Below are positions 1 through 18,250 of a DNA stretch of 64,000 nt, piece after piece. The stretch's first letter is position 1. Each line of letters opens with the position of its first letter. Source of the DNA: Mansonella perstans (lineage: Eukaryota; Nematoda; Chromadorea; Rhabditida; Onchocercidae); contig JBAMDO010000057.1 in assembly GCA_037074765.1 (NCBI GenBank), positions 372,001 to 436,000 of the forward strand. Direction: 5' to 3'. The notes beneath the pieces are model-generated. The model saw only the letters and a list, made by a program, of their open reading frames with translations. It searched no databases and had not been told where the DNA came from. The translations under genes were made by a program, and so were the position numbers.

Positions 1-334
1 CCCTTAAATTAATGTAGTTTCAAAAAAATGAAGATAGCATATTTTCTCTGCCATTAACTTATAAGCGACGGCCAGTAAATTCAAACTGAATTCTTATATC
101 GTCGTATCATTTTATCCTTATATTTCGTGTACGCCTTTTCGAACGCCACTGTTCGTTACTCTGGATTATTTTGCACCAATTGTTTTCAAATTTTACATTT
201 AATATAAATTGCAAACTGTAAACACCTCGCAAACAAATGCTTTCTTTACGCAATATAACACTACCAAAAACATTGAAATCCGAATATTTTTAAAAGATTT
301 TTAGTCGTCACCGGTCGATTCACCTAATTCTTTG
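1..334. other. Upstream sequence, no gene seen
   Basis: AT-rich sequence before the first possible exon of the MAST kinase gene. No open frame of useful length, repeat or RNA gene is visible. It may hold part of the promoter or further 5' exons of the kinase, but nothing in the sequence proves this. Confidence 0.5.
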
Positions 335-3300
335 ATGCTTTCACCAATATTACTTCGTCCAGTTCGTTCTTTTTCAACGCAAAATAATTCTTATGGGCTG
401 CCGTCAGAAGGTGATGACGAACATCGCTTATCACGGCAAAAAATAGTTGCACCCTCTCAGTTGCCGTGTACATTTACAGCTTCAAAAAGTGTGCTTTCTT
501 TTTTGGTAAAATGACGTAATCAAACTTATTCGTTTTTTAAATTTATTTAAAACATTTTTAACAAACTGAAAATCATCAGTCTGCAGATGTTGTGTTAAAA
601 TTCTTTGCTCTTCATATCACAAGAATTTTTTTAGGTACCACAATGCTAAGAACGAAATCTGCTATCGAAAAGGGAAATGCTGACATTTCAGAAAGTCGTT
701 TTTTAATGCAAATATCACACAGACGAGGAAGGAGATTATCTGGTAAAAAATGATTGTTTCTGTTACTGATGCATCGTTAAAATAGTAATGAGGTTGAACC
801 TATCGTCTGCCACTAATTTGAGTAATGTAATTTGAGATGTCATACTTTAGTCTGCTCTAGATGCGATTTCAGTAGCTGATTTTTTGAACTTTACCTCAAT
901 TTTAGCGTTGGCATTGAGTTCTGATAGCAAGTTTTGCATTGCTGAAACCTAAGGTTGGTTGACAATGTTGAGTTAAATGCATTTACATTCCAAAATGAGT
1001 ATTTTTGAAAAGTAATAAGAAAGTAATAAAACTATGACTCTATAGTTGCATTACTTTCCATGAATAATCTGTCAAATTCAATGTTATATGTTAATAGTTT
1101 GATTCTCCGTTTAAGGAATTCGATCCACACATAATTAATGAATTAGTTTATTCTTAGAATGCTAAAAAAGAGGAATGTCTAGTTCCCCGCAGTTGTCTTT
1201 AAGTAGCAGCAAAATCAGATGTGATCGAAATGCTGTTGAATAGATTTTGCCTCATTTTCAATAAAGTCAATTAAATAGTGATTTATTTTTGGGATATGTG
1301 TCTAGTGACCAAACATATGTGCACTGAATAATGACCACTTCCAACGATCCTTCAATTCCACACCTCTGTTTGATTTTCTTAGTTTTTATCGTAGCTTCAT
1401 TACTTTCGTGTTTACCATATCACAACTTTCAAGTACTTATATAAACTTTTATTTCTGTCTCTTTCCAAAATTATAATTTGGTCTTGTATGTGGGCTTATT
1501 TTAATGTAATGGAAATTTCAACTTCAAATCATTGATTATTTTGCAAAGGATTAAATGAAAACAGATTTCAGTAGGTTCTATCAAAATTAAATACCAAAAG
1601 TTAAGTGTACTGAAGAAGTATTAGTATTGTTGCATATTATTTTGATTCGTTCTGCATTCTGAATTTCAAGTTTTAGGTCTGCTCAATCAAAAATCAATGG
1701 ACTTGCCATGTTTAAACCATACTGCAACATCAGGAAATTTGGTGCGAATGCGTAACTCTTCGTTAGGTCATTCTGATCCACAAATTTCTGCATCAATTCA
1801 GTCGTCTTCTGTTCGTTTTCGAGTAAGTTATGTTTTTTAGATTTCCTTTTGACGGGTTTTTCTTTTTTCCGAGAGAGTAGGAGAAAAAATTTCATTGTAT
1901 ATGTGATATTACTGTATTTCAATAGTATTCCCTTCCCTCACGTCTTTGGATGAGCCTTCTTTTTGATAAATTTAGGCAAATTTTTTACAACATACAATTT
2001 TTAGAGAAAAGATGGAAGTCATCTGTCTTATTCATCGGTCAATAATCTTGGATGTCGTAGAAGTTTGAATGCTTCAGCATCGCCTATCCTTGCGCGAAGA
2101 TGCCGATCGCCTAGTCGTTTTGTGCTATTTCCCTTTCTTTACGGAAAAACAAATCCAATAATTACGCCACCTAGGTTTGCTAACTGTGATATTTTCACTC
2201 TTAGTGGTAATGATAATGACCAAGAGGGTATACCAAGAGATAAACCAGAGGCATGTATCACATTTTTTCAGAACTTCGCGTGCAGCGCTGTTAGTACCAG
2301 CTCAGGATAGTAGGCGTTGGTCGGTTGCATCTCTTCCATCATCAAGTGGTTACGGGACACCAGGAAGCAATTCAGCATTCTCGGTTATTTTATTTTTGGA
2401 ATTCACTCCGTGATGACTGGTTCATAGGCTTTACTAGAACGTAGTTCTTAGAAAAAGTCTTTCTGGTTGAACATTCCTTGTTTTTTCTTACATTAGGAAA
2501 CATCAGGAATAGACATCAGGATATGCCGTTAATAGTAGCGTGTTTCCACTACTGTGAATAGTTAGTGGAAAGAGGAGAATTCATGTTATATTTATGTAAA
2601 ATAGTTTTGAAAATTACGTTCTAATAAATTATGGACTGCTGTGAAAATCATACGTATGCAATTTTCATTGAAAATTTGAAGAAAAAATCAAGTCTGCTGA
2701 TGACAAAATTTGTTTTTTATGTATTCACCTTTTTTCCAAGAGAGAATATTCATAATCGCTTTTCTCGAGAACTATCTTATTATTTTAGCATAATTTTTGT
2801 CATAATAGTCCAGAAAATTATAAATCTTCAAAACACGTAAATAACTAAATCTTTATAGAGTGAATATTCATCGCAAGAACAACTTTGCGATATTCTAACG
2901 GATTTGCGACTTAGTAGTGCTGAGGGTTCAAACGAAGATTTTCCGGGACACAGTCGTCCTCGTTCACGCAGTTTAACGTGAGCTTGAGCTTAATATTTTT
3001 CAGCTTAAAATTTCACTATTTCATTGTGAAAATCGCAAATTATTTTGATTGTGGTAATTTCTGTGCTTAATTGGAGCTTTAGTAAATGATCTCTGGATAT
3101 TTATTCGATATTTCTTACGCTACTGAAAGCATAATATGAGAACGTGTGGCATTCTGATCTCTTGTAGAAAATAATGAACATGACTTTTTTATTTTGAAAG
3201 TTATCCACAAATCAATATGTTATATATTATAGGAATTCTGTAAATTTCGGTTGTGACTTGACATGCAGTGTTGCCCTTCATAAAACAATTTACAAAGAGC

Positions 3301-6300
3301 GCTTTCCAAAGGTATGAAGAAATTTGTAGTTTGATTGCAATCAATTATAAGTTTTGAATGATTCCAGCATAATTTGATCAAACTGTAGGCATTGCTGAGT
3401 TATCATAAGTTGTACATTTTCACCGTAATCAAATTAAGCGATAGCTGATTTGTAGGCAAAAGAACAAATGGAAGAGCAGCTCCGTCAGTTAATCGATGAA
3501 AATGCCCATTTATCTGATGTTGCATCTTTGGATACAATATTAAGACCAGAAAGTATTTATTTGGAGGATCCCTGGGATGGTTCACCGAACACTTCACTTA
3601 ACTCACTAATTAGTCATCGTTCGGTAATGGCTGATAACGTGGAGGATGGTCGTAGAATGCGGTTGATCTCAGATGGTGCTACGCGGTTTCTTCATCACCA
3701 AATTGTCGAAGTTGCTAATGGTATTTCATATATCGCTTCTAAGATCTTCAGTGATTGATCTAAAACTGTTGGAAATGAATTCAATAAGAGTATGAAAAAC
3801 TAAAAGTCATATGAGTTATGATTGGCAAAAATCAACTGATCAACTTAACACTGCTTTTATTTTACAACGGCTTAGAAAAGTATTGCGCGTTTCTTGGAAA
3901 TTTTATTTTCACACTCCTACTGGCGGAAGAAATCGTCGGAAATTTTATGCTTCACCTTGAAGGCCTTATACTATTAGAATAAAGATTCTTAAGCTTCACA
4001 GGCATATTGGAGTGCTTATCAGAGATGCTGATTATATTTTAAAGAAAATTTTAGATTGTCTTTCAAAGTCGAGAGATGATCTCACCAATGCCTCTTATTT
4101 CTCGGAAATATCGCAAAGACTTGAAGCCATTATTGCCGAAGCGCACGAAAAAACTTCACCTGATAATTTCGCTTTTTTATCTAAAATAGCGAAGCATGTA
4201 CTAATGATAATTTCTCGACCGGCTCGTATTTTGGAATGTCTGGTAATTGGTTTTCATTAATGGAAGTCTAACTGAATAGTTTGATTGAAAAAAAACTAGC
4301 AAAGATTTAAAGAATGACTTATTTCCAGTCTGCGATCTTTAATTAATCCAGGGAAAGTTTGTCTTTTTTTCTAATTTCTCGCTGCCTAAAGCATAGAACA
4401 TTTTTAATATAATTAAAGGAGTTCGATCCAGATCAATTCTATCACCTACTGCAAGAAACGGAAGGGGCGGTTCGCGAGCAGCTCGGTGCAGGTAATGCTA
4501 GAGTTCCAGATTTACCGCAGTACATCATAAGCAAACTTGGTCTGAATAAAAATTTGATGTCTGAATCAACAATTGATATTTCAAAGGTATGTTAGATCTG
4601 TGGTTTCTGTATAACCTTTGAAATTAAGGTGACTTCAGAAGTTAGAAAAAATGACTCTTTGAGATAATTATTAAATGCTCTTGTACTTATTTTTATTTAA
4701 TTAATTCGTAATTTGCTCCAAAAGACGTAAATTCTTGAATTATGTTTTTAATGCGAATGACTGAAGCTATTGTTTATCTTCAGTCTGTCATGATCGATTG
4801 TTCAATACTAGAAAATTTTACGTTTTAATGAATCCTCTCTGTTTGAAAGGATGCGATTTTGCATGCATGCAATGTATCTTTTCTATTTTGAAAAAAATTT
4901 CTTTTAGGGAAAGCAGGGTTCTATGTTCGATGATGAAACTCGTGTGGCTGCGGAGTGTGAGCGCGAAATATATGAAAAGCGTCCGCCATCTGAAGATGAC
5001 TACGAAACAGTTCGGGTAAGAAGTGGATATTGTGTTTTTAAATTCCAGTAGTTGATAGATGGGAACAGATCAGAAGTGACATTCTTTGATGAAAAAGAGC
5101 TGTAGAATTGAGCAAAATAGCTGTCATGAAATGAAACTTGTGCATACCATAAATCAAACTTTCCTTTAAAGTTTGCTTAACGAAACATTCTATTGGACGT
5201 TTTTTCATACTTCGCAATGACCAAGGGATAATTATATTTAATGTATAATAAATACTAGTTTTGCGGAAAATTTTGGATTATTAAGTTAATAAGCAATGGA
5301 GCATATGGCGCCGTTTACTTGGTGCGGCATAAAGAAACACGACAACGATTTGCATTAAAGCGGATGAAGAAACAAACTTTACTAATGCGTAATCAAATAA
5401 ATCAGGTAATTTGGTTGTAATATTTGCTTATTTCATTTATCGATTAATTTGGTAGGAAAGTTTGGGAAAGTTAAAATGTCTGATATTAAATCCAAATTTA
5501 TTGCTTTCTTTAGGTATATGCCGAGAGAGATATACTGACATTTACGGATAATCCATTTGTCGTATCATTTTATGGTTCATTCGAAACGCGTCATCATTTA
5601 TGCATGTTAATGGAATACGTGGAAGGTGGAGACTGTGCAGCTTTACTAAAAAAAGCTGGAACATTACCACTTGATGCGGCAAGGCTCTATATTGCAGAGA
5701 CTATTCTTGCCATTGATTATCTCCATTCCTATGGTATCGTACATCGTGATTTAAAGCCTGATAAGTAAATCTCTTATATTTTTCTAATTTTTTCTTTCAT
5801 CTAAAAATTTGTTTAAAATGAAATGTGAAATTTTCAAATAGGAATCTGAGTCTCAAAAAAAAAAAAAAAAAAAAAAAAAACGGCGAGGAATTTATGTAAG
5901 TAGGAAATAATTTTTATTCCGTACAAGGGTCAAAGTTTTATCATCAGTCAAATTTCGGAGATAAAGGTATTTTCTAAACCACTGATTTCGTGTTAGGTAG
6001 TACAAGGAAGCGAAAATGTGTTAAACTTTTTACTAGTAGGTTTTTACTAGTTTCAATAAAATCTACGACGTTTTATTATTGTTCAAATTACTGTATGATT
6101 ATTTTCACCTCAAATTTTGTGATTTTTTCATTTATTTATAGCCTGCTGATTACGGCAATAGGTCATATCAAGTTAACCGACTTTGGACTTTCAAAGATTG
6201 GTTTGATGAGTCGTGCAACACTACTTTGCGAAAACTACTTGGATATTTCGGACACGCAACAGTTTACGGATAAACAGCTCTGTGGCACCCCTGAATATAT

Positions 6301-9300
6301 CGCTCCAGAAGTGATTTTAAGACAGGGATATGGTGTGTTCATTTGCTTTTTCTTATCATTTTTCCTTAGTAAAATATTTATTATCGCAATGTAGAAAAAA
6401 CTTTATGAATGACATAATTCAGTGTTTTCTATGAAATTCCTTCATTTTTTTGTGAAAAGAAAATAGTACATTATCACTCTGGTGCTTTTAAGGTAAACCA
6501 GTGGATTGGTGGGCACTTGGTGTCATTTTATATGAATTTCTCATTGGAATTGTTCCTTTTATGGCTGATACTCCTGAAAATTTGTTTTCAAAAATTGTTA
6601 ACGGTTAGTTATAGTTTGATATTGTTGCTTTAAAGAGTTTCTTAATATAAAATTCCTGTTTAATTGAAACTTTTAGCCATGAAATTTTTTTTTTTGAAGA
6701 GGAGGCAGAGTTTCCTGATGGAGAAGAATCATTACCTGCAGAAGCTGAATCTTTAATTAAACGTTTATTGGAGAAGGATCCAGTGGAACGGCTTGGATCA
6801 GCTAGGGGTGCTCAGCAGGTTTGTTCCGTTCAGATTTGTTCTAGTTGATAATTGCTGCAGTTGTTATTCCGAATTTCAGATTTTATATATTTAACAATTG
6901 AATCAGTGAAAATTTTCCATTTTCCAATTGTCTTATTGTTTCTTTTTGTTTTAATTGTAGCTGATGAGTGATTCCTTTTTTGCTGGTTTAAATTTCAAAA
7001 CTTTGTTGCGCCAAAAAGCAGAATTTGTACCCCAACTGGAGGGCGAAGAAGATACGTCTTATTTTGATGCTAGGACAGATCGGTTTGTCATTTTTGTATT
7101 TGATTTTTTCTGTTATTGAGCGAATTGTTGAAGAATATTTAAGTTTCATATATGAAGTATTTTGAATGCTTCCTCGCTTGCGAAATATAATTTACATCTG
7201 TAAATTATTTTGCATTATACACTGAAGAATCAAATTTCTGCATCAAATTTTATTCCTTCACGATTGCTGATGCTGTAAGATTACTTATAAGAAGTTATGT
7301 ATTGGAGTTATGAGCATATTTACATTTTACATGCCGCGAGAAAAGCTAAACAAATATCTTATGATCATATTTTCGTGTATTATCCGTTCATTAAGGTGCT
7401 CGTGATCGGAATATAATTTTTTAGGAAATTTCTAGGACGTTTCAACACTCCCTCTATGGGGTTAATTCTCGAATTGCATACGCTATTCTTTTTTTTCTTC
7501 AATTTTTGATTTTCTAATGTTTGCTTTTTTCAGTTATAATCATGATGTTGATAGTGGTGATGAAGATAATGCTCCAATGTTTGGTTTTTTTGATACTGCA
7601 TCACCTCGACATTCAATAATCAGTACCGAATCAATTAATTTGGCACAGGTATTTCTTTTTTTCATCGAATTTTCAACAGATTTTTAAAAACCTTTATTTA
7701 TTTAGATTACAAGTTTTGATGGTGTGAAGAGGAACCGATCGGATTCAAGTTCATTTTCTCGTCAATTAAGCGGAGATTTTTGTGAAAACAAGATAGATAC
7801 ATTACCGGCGGTTAGTTCACTTTTTATTTTTTGGAATAAAACTTCACTAATTCATGTCCAGCAGCTCCAAAATAGCAGTATATGACATTGTTGATTTGCG
7901 AACATCTGGTTCCAAATATTTTTTTGTAGAACTAATAGAAACAAACTACAACATTCCGGAATTTGTCTTTATTTATTTTTTCTTTGTTGCAACTGTATCT
8001 TCACTTTCAGACAGTGTTACTTAGGCGATGTTTTTCATCTCAGCTTCAAAATAATTCTTCTGGATTAAACAGTGGAATGAATGAAACCTGTTATCATAAT
8101 ACAGTCGGCTCATATACAGATTCCTCAACTGATGCATCTAATTTTTCGGAACCTTCTCGACAGTTGTCAACTGCAGAAGATTATCAGAATCAGAAATGCA
8201 ACGTAGCAATATCTTTGCCACGGTAAGCATATTAAAAATTTTTTTTTTGAAGTAATAATGAAAATTCTTTGAAGATTTCTAACCTTTGTTGGAAAATAAT
8301 GTTTTTACATTGTGGAATTAGGATAACATGTTTCGCAAATACGGAAATTAAAACTGAATAGCTTATTTTAATTTTCTACTAAACTCACAGTTTCTGTTTC
8401 AGTTTCTCGATAACCTGTGAACCCGATACAGTTATAACTAGCTTATGTGATAGAAAAGAATTATCACCTGTAACTGAATCACGATCATCTTCTGATCAAA
8501 TTATTTTCGATTCTGTGAGTTTTTGATCAAGTCTGAGTTAAATTCCCTTAACAAGACCAAAAAATAATTTATTTTCACACGGAGCGTATTTGCTGCGTAA
8601 ATAGATCTTGTCGGAATTACTGAAAGAAAGAATTTAAAAAATATGCTGATCCAAAACATAGGAATGGCGTATGTTTGCGATTATGGTATATATTTAATCC
8701 ACAGCGCAATTATGATATGTAAATATATATTTGTTTATTTGTTTATTTCTTCATTTATTTACTTATTCATATAGCTTCTGTTTGCGCTTTTTAGAGTCGA
8801 AAAATTGAAGCGATTAGCGAACACGACCGTACTTTACAACTTGAAATCCCAAAGCAATCTTCATCCCTACTCACTCAATCACTTTCACCCGCTGGTTCAG
8901 CTTCTAGCGCTTCATCATTTGATGGGGCTTCTCCCAGTCCACTAGTTAACGTAACTCCCGTTACAGAACAGAATTTATCGTTGAGAGGACCAATAATCAT
9001 CAAGTAAAACATTAAATTTCATAATGTAGTTGCATGTATATCTTTATTTAAGAAAATTTGTTAAAGTTCCTAGTGTTTTCTGCAGAAAGAGAGAGAGAGA
9101 GAGAGAGATAAAGATTTTTATTGAAAATATAAAAGTAAAATATTGAAAAAACTACATATGTATATATATTCAATTGTATATCTATAATTATTTGTTATCT
9201 TCGATTATAGGATTAAATATGCAGAATTATATAAGCACGTTTAATTTTCTCTTTCAGAAAAGGACCGAAAGGTTTCGGATTTACGATTCGTTCAATACGT

Positions 9301-11374
9301 GTCTATTTGGGTGAACATTCGGACTATTACACTATTGAACATTTGGTGACAAAAGTGGAAGAAGGTTCTCCAGCTTACCATTCTGGTATACGGCCAAATG
9401 ACCTCATTACTCATGTCCATTCTCAGCCTGTCTCTAATCTTACACATCCACAGTTGTTGCATCAGCTTCTTGCATACGGAAATGAGCTTTCTCTGAAGGT
9501 TAGCATTTATTTAAGCAAACGGTTTGGGACAATTAATTAATTTTGATTTGATAGTGCATTGGGAAATAGGAGCTATGAGAGTTACACATTTTTAAAAACT
9601 TTAATAATTTAGGCGCAGCATATGTTAATCATGCTAATCTGGTATCGAAATAATTTTTATTTACCTTCAAATTTTTGAGTAATTTTTTGTTGAAATCTTT
9701 GCCTTTTACTTTTCTTTAGTGTTCTCATAAATTTATCGTTTGGTTTGGTCTGTTTGTATATCTCTTCCTTTATTACTTTATATGTTTTATACAGCTTTGT
9801 CGTTTTGCTAGTGAGTGGTATCACTTCATTTTGCTGGGAAATTTTTTTTTTCAAATTTTAATCTAAGGAAATTTGTCAATTTTTGAGGATTGAAATTTTC
9901 TAGAAATTAAAGTTTTTTTTGCAGACAATGCCGATCTCATCAACCTCAATTCGTGAAGGTGCGCCACGTCGCACAGTTGGGAAGCTGGCCAAGAAGAAAC
10001 TGAGAAAACCACAACATCGTGTTCAACTAGAGAAGAAAACTCGAAAATCGTCACTTCTTCGTCGGCTAAGCGGCAAAAGAGTTAGCAATGACATTATTCC
10101 AGGAAGTTCATCCCAGAAACAAACGTTTATGCCTCGATCAGCCTCTAGTCAAGATGGAATGCAGCTAAGGTTGGTTGTTAAATTGCCTGCAAGAATCGGG
10201 AGTTTTCTGGACGATCGATGGATTTCATCCCTAAGCCATTGAATGTCTTTTTTCTGGGGTATGACTGTGGTTATGGGATATGTGTTCACGGGTTTTTTGT
10301 GCATTTTATTATAATTTTATTATTGCAGCAGCGCAACTACTTTGTCTTCAACATTGGCGGTTGTACCAATGGTAGGTTCAAACAGCTCTGTGTTCAAACG
10401 GCTTTCAGATGCTAACTTACCTACTAAGAAAGAAGAAAAATTGGTTTCTGCATCACCTCTAGCATTGGCATGCTCAAGTCGACCATCCACTTTGCAGGTA
10501 TTATTATGGGTTAAAAAGTTCAACATATTTCTTGTAATAATGAATATGTTATATTGAAAACTTGAAAATTTCGGTAATTTAAAAAAAATGAAAATTCTTG
10601 AAGATTTCGAGTTCGAGATTCAAATAATTAATTTTTGCGAAACTCTTCTATTTTTCTTATGCATGAGTGATGTAAGTAATTTCGGTATTGGAAGAAAAAT
10701 TTTTGATATATATGTATCGTGACTGTACAGGAATTGTTTGTCGGTTCAGATCAGTCATGTTCGACTAAATTGATTGTACAAAATTTCTTCATTTCTACCG
10801 TTTGAATAAAATTTTTTCATCGGTTCTTCCATTAATAACTGTTTTAGGGGCTAAAACATAAAATGACTGGAATGGCGCACCATTTAAAGACACGTAAGAT
10901 ATCTACACCAGTTGCCGTTAGCCCACTGGCAAGAGACGAAATCGCTTTTGTTTCAAGGTTATTGCTTTCATTTCAAAATTTAGAATATTTTAATTTTAAG
11001 TTATGAAATATGTTTTTAACTGATTTACGGTTCATTTCAGAGAAGTTGAATGCATAAATGACATTTGCCTTAACCAGTTATATAGGAAACTGCTTCTGGG
11101 TCTTTTGACTGGTGTTGTTTTACTAATTCTTTCGTTAAGTCATATGAATCTTGCATAAAGCATTTTGAAAACAAATAGTGCTTACTGAAGCGTGGTGTAA
11201 TTGGAGTTTTGGTCACATATTCAGCAGTTTAGGTTTTTACTGTTTGCTATTGTGCATTTATAAATAGATAAAGCAGGCTTCAGGTATTGTTCTTGCAGAT
11301 CGCCTAGTCCATCTCATTTGTCAAGAAATTCATTCTTCACAAAGCTTCAAAATATGCAAGCTGAAGCAAAATAA
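335..11374 (+). CDS. kin-4: MAST-family serine/threonine protein kinase (KIN-4 type)
   Basis: Microtubule-associated Ser/Thr kinase of the AGC group, about 1348 residues. Exons: 335-410, 635-742, 1677-1822, 2005-2174, 2272-2383, 2859-2977, 3233-3311, 3456-3720, 4055-4242, 4419-4586, 4908-5015, 5286-5405, 5514-5764, 6142-6332, 6493-6603, 6700-6818, 6961-7082, 7534-7648, 7706-7810, 8011-8222, 8403-8514, 8795-9003, 9258-9498, 9925-10169, 10329-10497, 10848-10957, 11299-11374; all phases agree. The N-terminus has the MAST signatures [11 protein letters not shown] and [20 protein letters not shown] pre-kinase domain (about 205-510) precedes the kinase (about 510-790: NGAYGAV loop, Lys in [32 protein letters not shown]), the AGC tail, a Ser-rich linker and a PDZ domain (about 1069-1149). 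PDZ domains of this family bind C-terminal tails such as PTEN's. The first exon is uncertain: ATG 335 needs the donor after 410, and ATG 643 is the fallback start. Confidence 0.92.
5855..5880 (+). repeat. Poly-A tract in kinase intron
   Basis: An uninterrupted run of 26 A in the intron after the exon encoding HRDLKPD. Simple low-complexity sequence; no retrotransposon body is recognisable next to it. Confidence 0.9.
9087..9108 (+). repeat. (GA)n microsatellite
   Basis: About eleven GA dinucleotides in the intron just before the PDZ-encoding exon. A simple repeat likely to vary in length between individuals. Confidence 0.9.
11041..11158 (+). CDS. Alternative last exon of the MAST kinase encoding a hydrophobic tail
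   Basis: A good acceptor (TTCATTTCAG, ending 11040) opens a frame in phase with the donor after 10957. It adds 39 residues after the split Arg codon and stops at 11156-11158. The added peptide begins [15 protein letters not shown] and continues with the uncharged stretch [19 protein letters not shown], followed by only MNLA. That is the layout of a single C-terminal membrane anchor. The other last exon (11299-11374) uses the same phase and gives a polar tail beginning [13 protein letters not shown], which looks like ordinary MAST sequence. Both splice choices fit the phase, so I infer mutually exclusive ends, one soluble and one membrane-anchored. Without transcripts this remains an inference; exon 11041-11158 could be a chance open frame. 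Confidence 0.5.
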
Positions 11375-12195
11375 TGAAACAAAATACGGGAGATTTTGTA
11401 CAACTTTTTGCCACCATCGAATAACTATAGATTTGAATAATATTTCAAATCTTTCCTCGTATTCTTAAATTGATTTATTTGTCTATAATTCGTTGCTGTA
11501 CTGATTTCCCTTTTACATGATTTCTTAATTATTTCCATGTCAAGTTTCTTGTCATTTGTCTTTCAAAAGTATATTTCGTGTATTCCATATTTTTCAATTG
11601 AATAATTAGGTGACTAATAATGGTAATCAGGAAGATTTCTACTAATGGTATTATTCTCTTGTAGGAAATTGTCAATATACTTTTTTTTTTGCTTCATATA
11701 AGCCTAAAATGTGTCTGATTGTCTTGAATCATTTACTTTTTGCTTTATGTATTATGTACATATTTATTGTGTTTTCTGGATAATACAAGGTAATGAAGAT
11801 TAAAAAGTAGTCATAAATTCAAAGCTTTTTCGTAATTTTGAGGTTAAATTGTATTAAAAATGTATTTCATATTGCAATATCATTCAATTCAAGAGTGCGT
11901 CTGTACTCTGTGAAAATTTGTAGGATTTCTACATTTTATTTGTTTCATTTGATTACGCTACGCTGATCCCTTTATGATTGTATCGGTAAATATTTTTTAA
12001 TTGTAAACAAATTTCTATTTATATCGTATCCAGTCTGGATAAAATTATGTATAAATAATTTAGCTGATTAGAACAACATATCATCCAGTTCAAATTATCA
12101 GTTTCTTGTTGAAAGGAATCAGAGTAACCCAAATGAGGTACGTATATGAAAGTTGTTGTAGTTCATTTGACCTTCTGATGGTGCAACAGAAAAAA
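11375..12195. other. Intergenic region after the MAST kinase
   Basis: AT-rich sequence holding the 3' untranslated region of the kinase and spacer. I see no conserved open frame, repeat array or RNA gene. Confidence 0.5.
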
Positions 12196-12497
12196 ATGCA
12201 TTGGTTAGCATGCGTCGTTGTCATTTCATTTGCTACAGTTGAGATTTATCATTCTGAATGTGTTAAAACATGTGGACTACTTTATTTAATGAGGGATGAT
12301 ACACAATGCGTACGTAAGCTTCTAGAGATTACGTGAACTTTCGACATCTCGTACGTGAGCTTCGTAAGCTTCTCAAGATGGTCATCGATCAAGAGATTCT
12401 GTACTTAGCATTATTAATCAAAGAGAGAGAAAGACATAATATCCATCAGGGTATTAATAATGGTGCTGCAGTAGCTGGTGCGATATGTTGGAAATGA
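12196..12497 (+). CDS. Candidate small secreted cysteine-containing protein (doubtful)
   Basis: ATG 12196 opens a frame whose start, MHWLACVVVISFATVEIYHS, reads like a signal peptide. It is followed by a short segment with cysteines in ECVKTCGLLYLMRDDTQC. The frame stops at 12336 unless spliced. A strong donor (GTAAGC at 12312) can join an acceptor CTTCTCAAG ending near 12374 to give a short tail, HRSRDSVLSIINQRERKT. Alternatively, a 50-nt intron 12310-12359 would run into a 46-codon open frame (VIDQEILYLALLIKERERH...) ending at 12497, for about 83 residues. The second acceptor lacks a T-run. I do not recognise the family. It could be a chance open frame or an upstream exon of the eIF2B epsilon gene. 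Confidence 0.22.
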
Positions 12498-12577
12498 TGC
12501 TGCACGAGTATGTATTGAGAGTTGGTTTTTCATTTGTGCCAAAGGCAGGAAGCAGGTTAATAACCTTTTTTGAAAAG

Positions 12578-12585
12578 TATTTCAG
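12578..12585 (+). promoter_or_regulatory. Probable spliced-leader acceptor before eIF2B epsilon
   Basis: GTATTTCAG lies 25 bp before ATG 12610 with no upstream coding exon, as expected for a trans-splice site. Inferred from position and consensus only. Confidence 0.4.
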
Positions 12586-12609
12586 GAGCACGGAGCACGG
12601 AGTGATAGA

Positions 12610-17374
<4,765 letters not shown>

Positions 17375-17682
17375 CTTTTTATTTTGTGCAATTATTGGGG
17401 CGAAAATTCTTTTTTGAGTAGAATTTGAACCACCAAGTGAACTAGTAAAAATCTGAATAATTTTTGAAGGAACTTTGATTTTTTTATTTTAAAATCCTCA
17501 GTTCTTTTGTCTTGGATTTCTTTTGTCCCTGAGATCGTTGGCATAAAGAAAAGAGGAAAGACGAAAAAGTATCTATGAGTTATTACTATTGTCTTATCAT
17601 TCAGATTTTTATCCACTTTCTGTTCGTAACTGTATTTTGCAATGATATTAACTTTTCTACTGGGATTTAAAAAAAAAATAAA

Positions 17683-17688
17683 AATAAA
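17683..17688 (+). terminator. Polyadenylation signal of eIF2B epsilon
   Basis: AATAAA (a second overlaps at 17677) about 310 bp after the stop codon. It is the first clear signal downstream of the gene. Confidence 0.5.
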
Positions 17689-18250
17689 GTATAAAGATAT
17701 ATTCTCAAGTGCCTGAACATTTTTTTAGTATTTTCTTTCTTATATCTATTATTGTGTACCTTAAAGGAATATATCAGTATGTAATATGAGATTATCTTGA
17801 AAAACTTTTTAAATTAAAATTTCATAACTTTATCGTTGACACTTTGATAGTAGAAATACTTGCTTTAGCATCTACTGAATTTTTATTCTTAAAGTCATAA
17901 TTTAATAGATTTGAGAATGTCGATACAAAAGGATAGTTTCTTCAATAGAATATTAATTGCTCAGCGATGAGATTGTTGTTTTGATTTTCAAATTATGCAA
18001 GGTATGCACGAAGTCTTTCATAAAATTATATATTGCTATGGATATTTCGAGAATCTTAAGTATCTTATTTGTTCGCAAAAAAACAGACAAGAAGCAGATC
18101 TGATAATGAAGTTACGTTATATCATAAAGTTCCAAATCTTGTACTGCCCAGTAAAAGATAAAAACTCAAGTTGTCAAAATTGCTCTAGCTAGCGCGCGAA
18201 CGTAATTGAATGAGGCAATGTTATCACTATTTGGGAACTCTGTATTAATT

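Noticed and set aside
3468..3758. 96-codon frame as a separate gene
   Set aside because: It is one exon of the MAST kinase (3456-3720) read through its donor; the family text [11 protein letters not shown] fits the pre-kinase domain.
5855..5880. Processed retrocopy tail
   Set aside because: The A-run has no adjoining coding sequence or target-site duplication; it is a simple intronic tract.
9657..9854. Lys-rich - strand frame inside the kinase gene
   Set aside because: Lies in an intron, low complexity, no domain and no splice partners.
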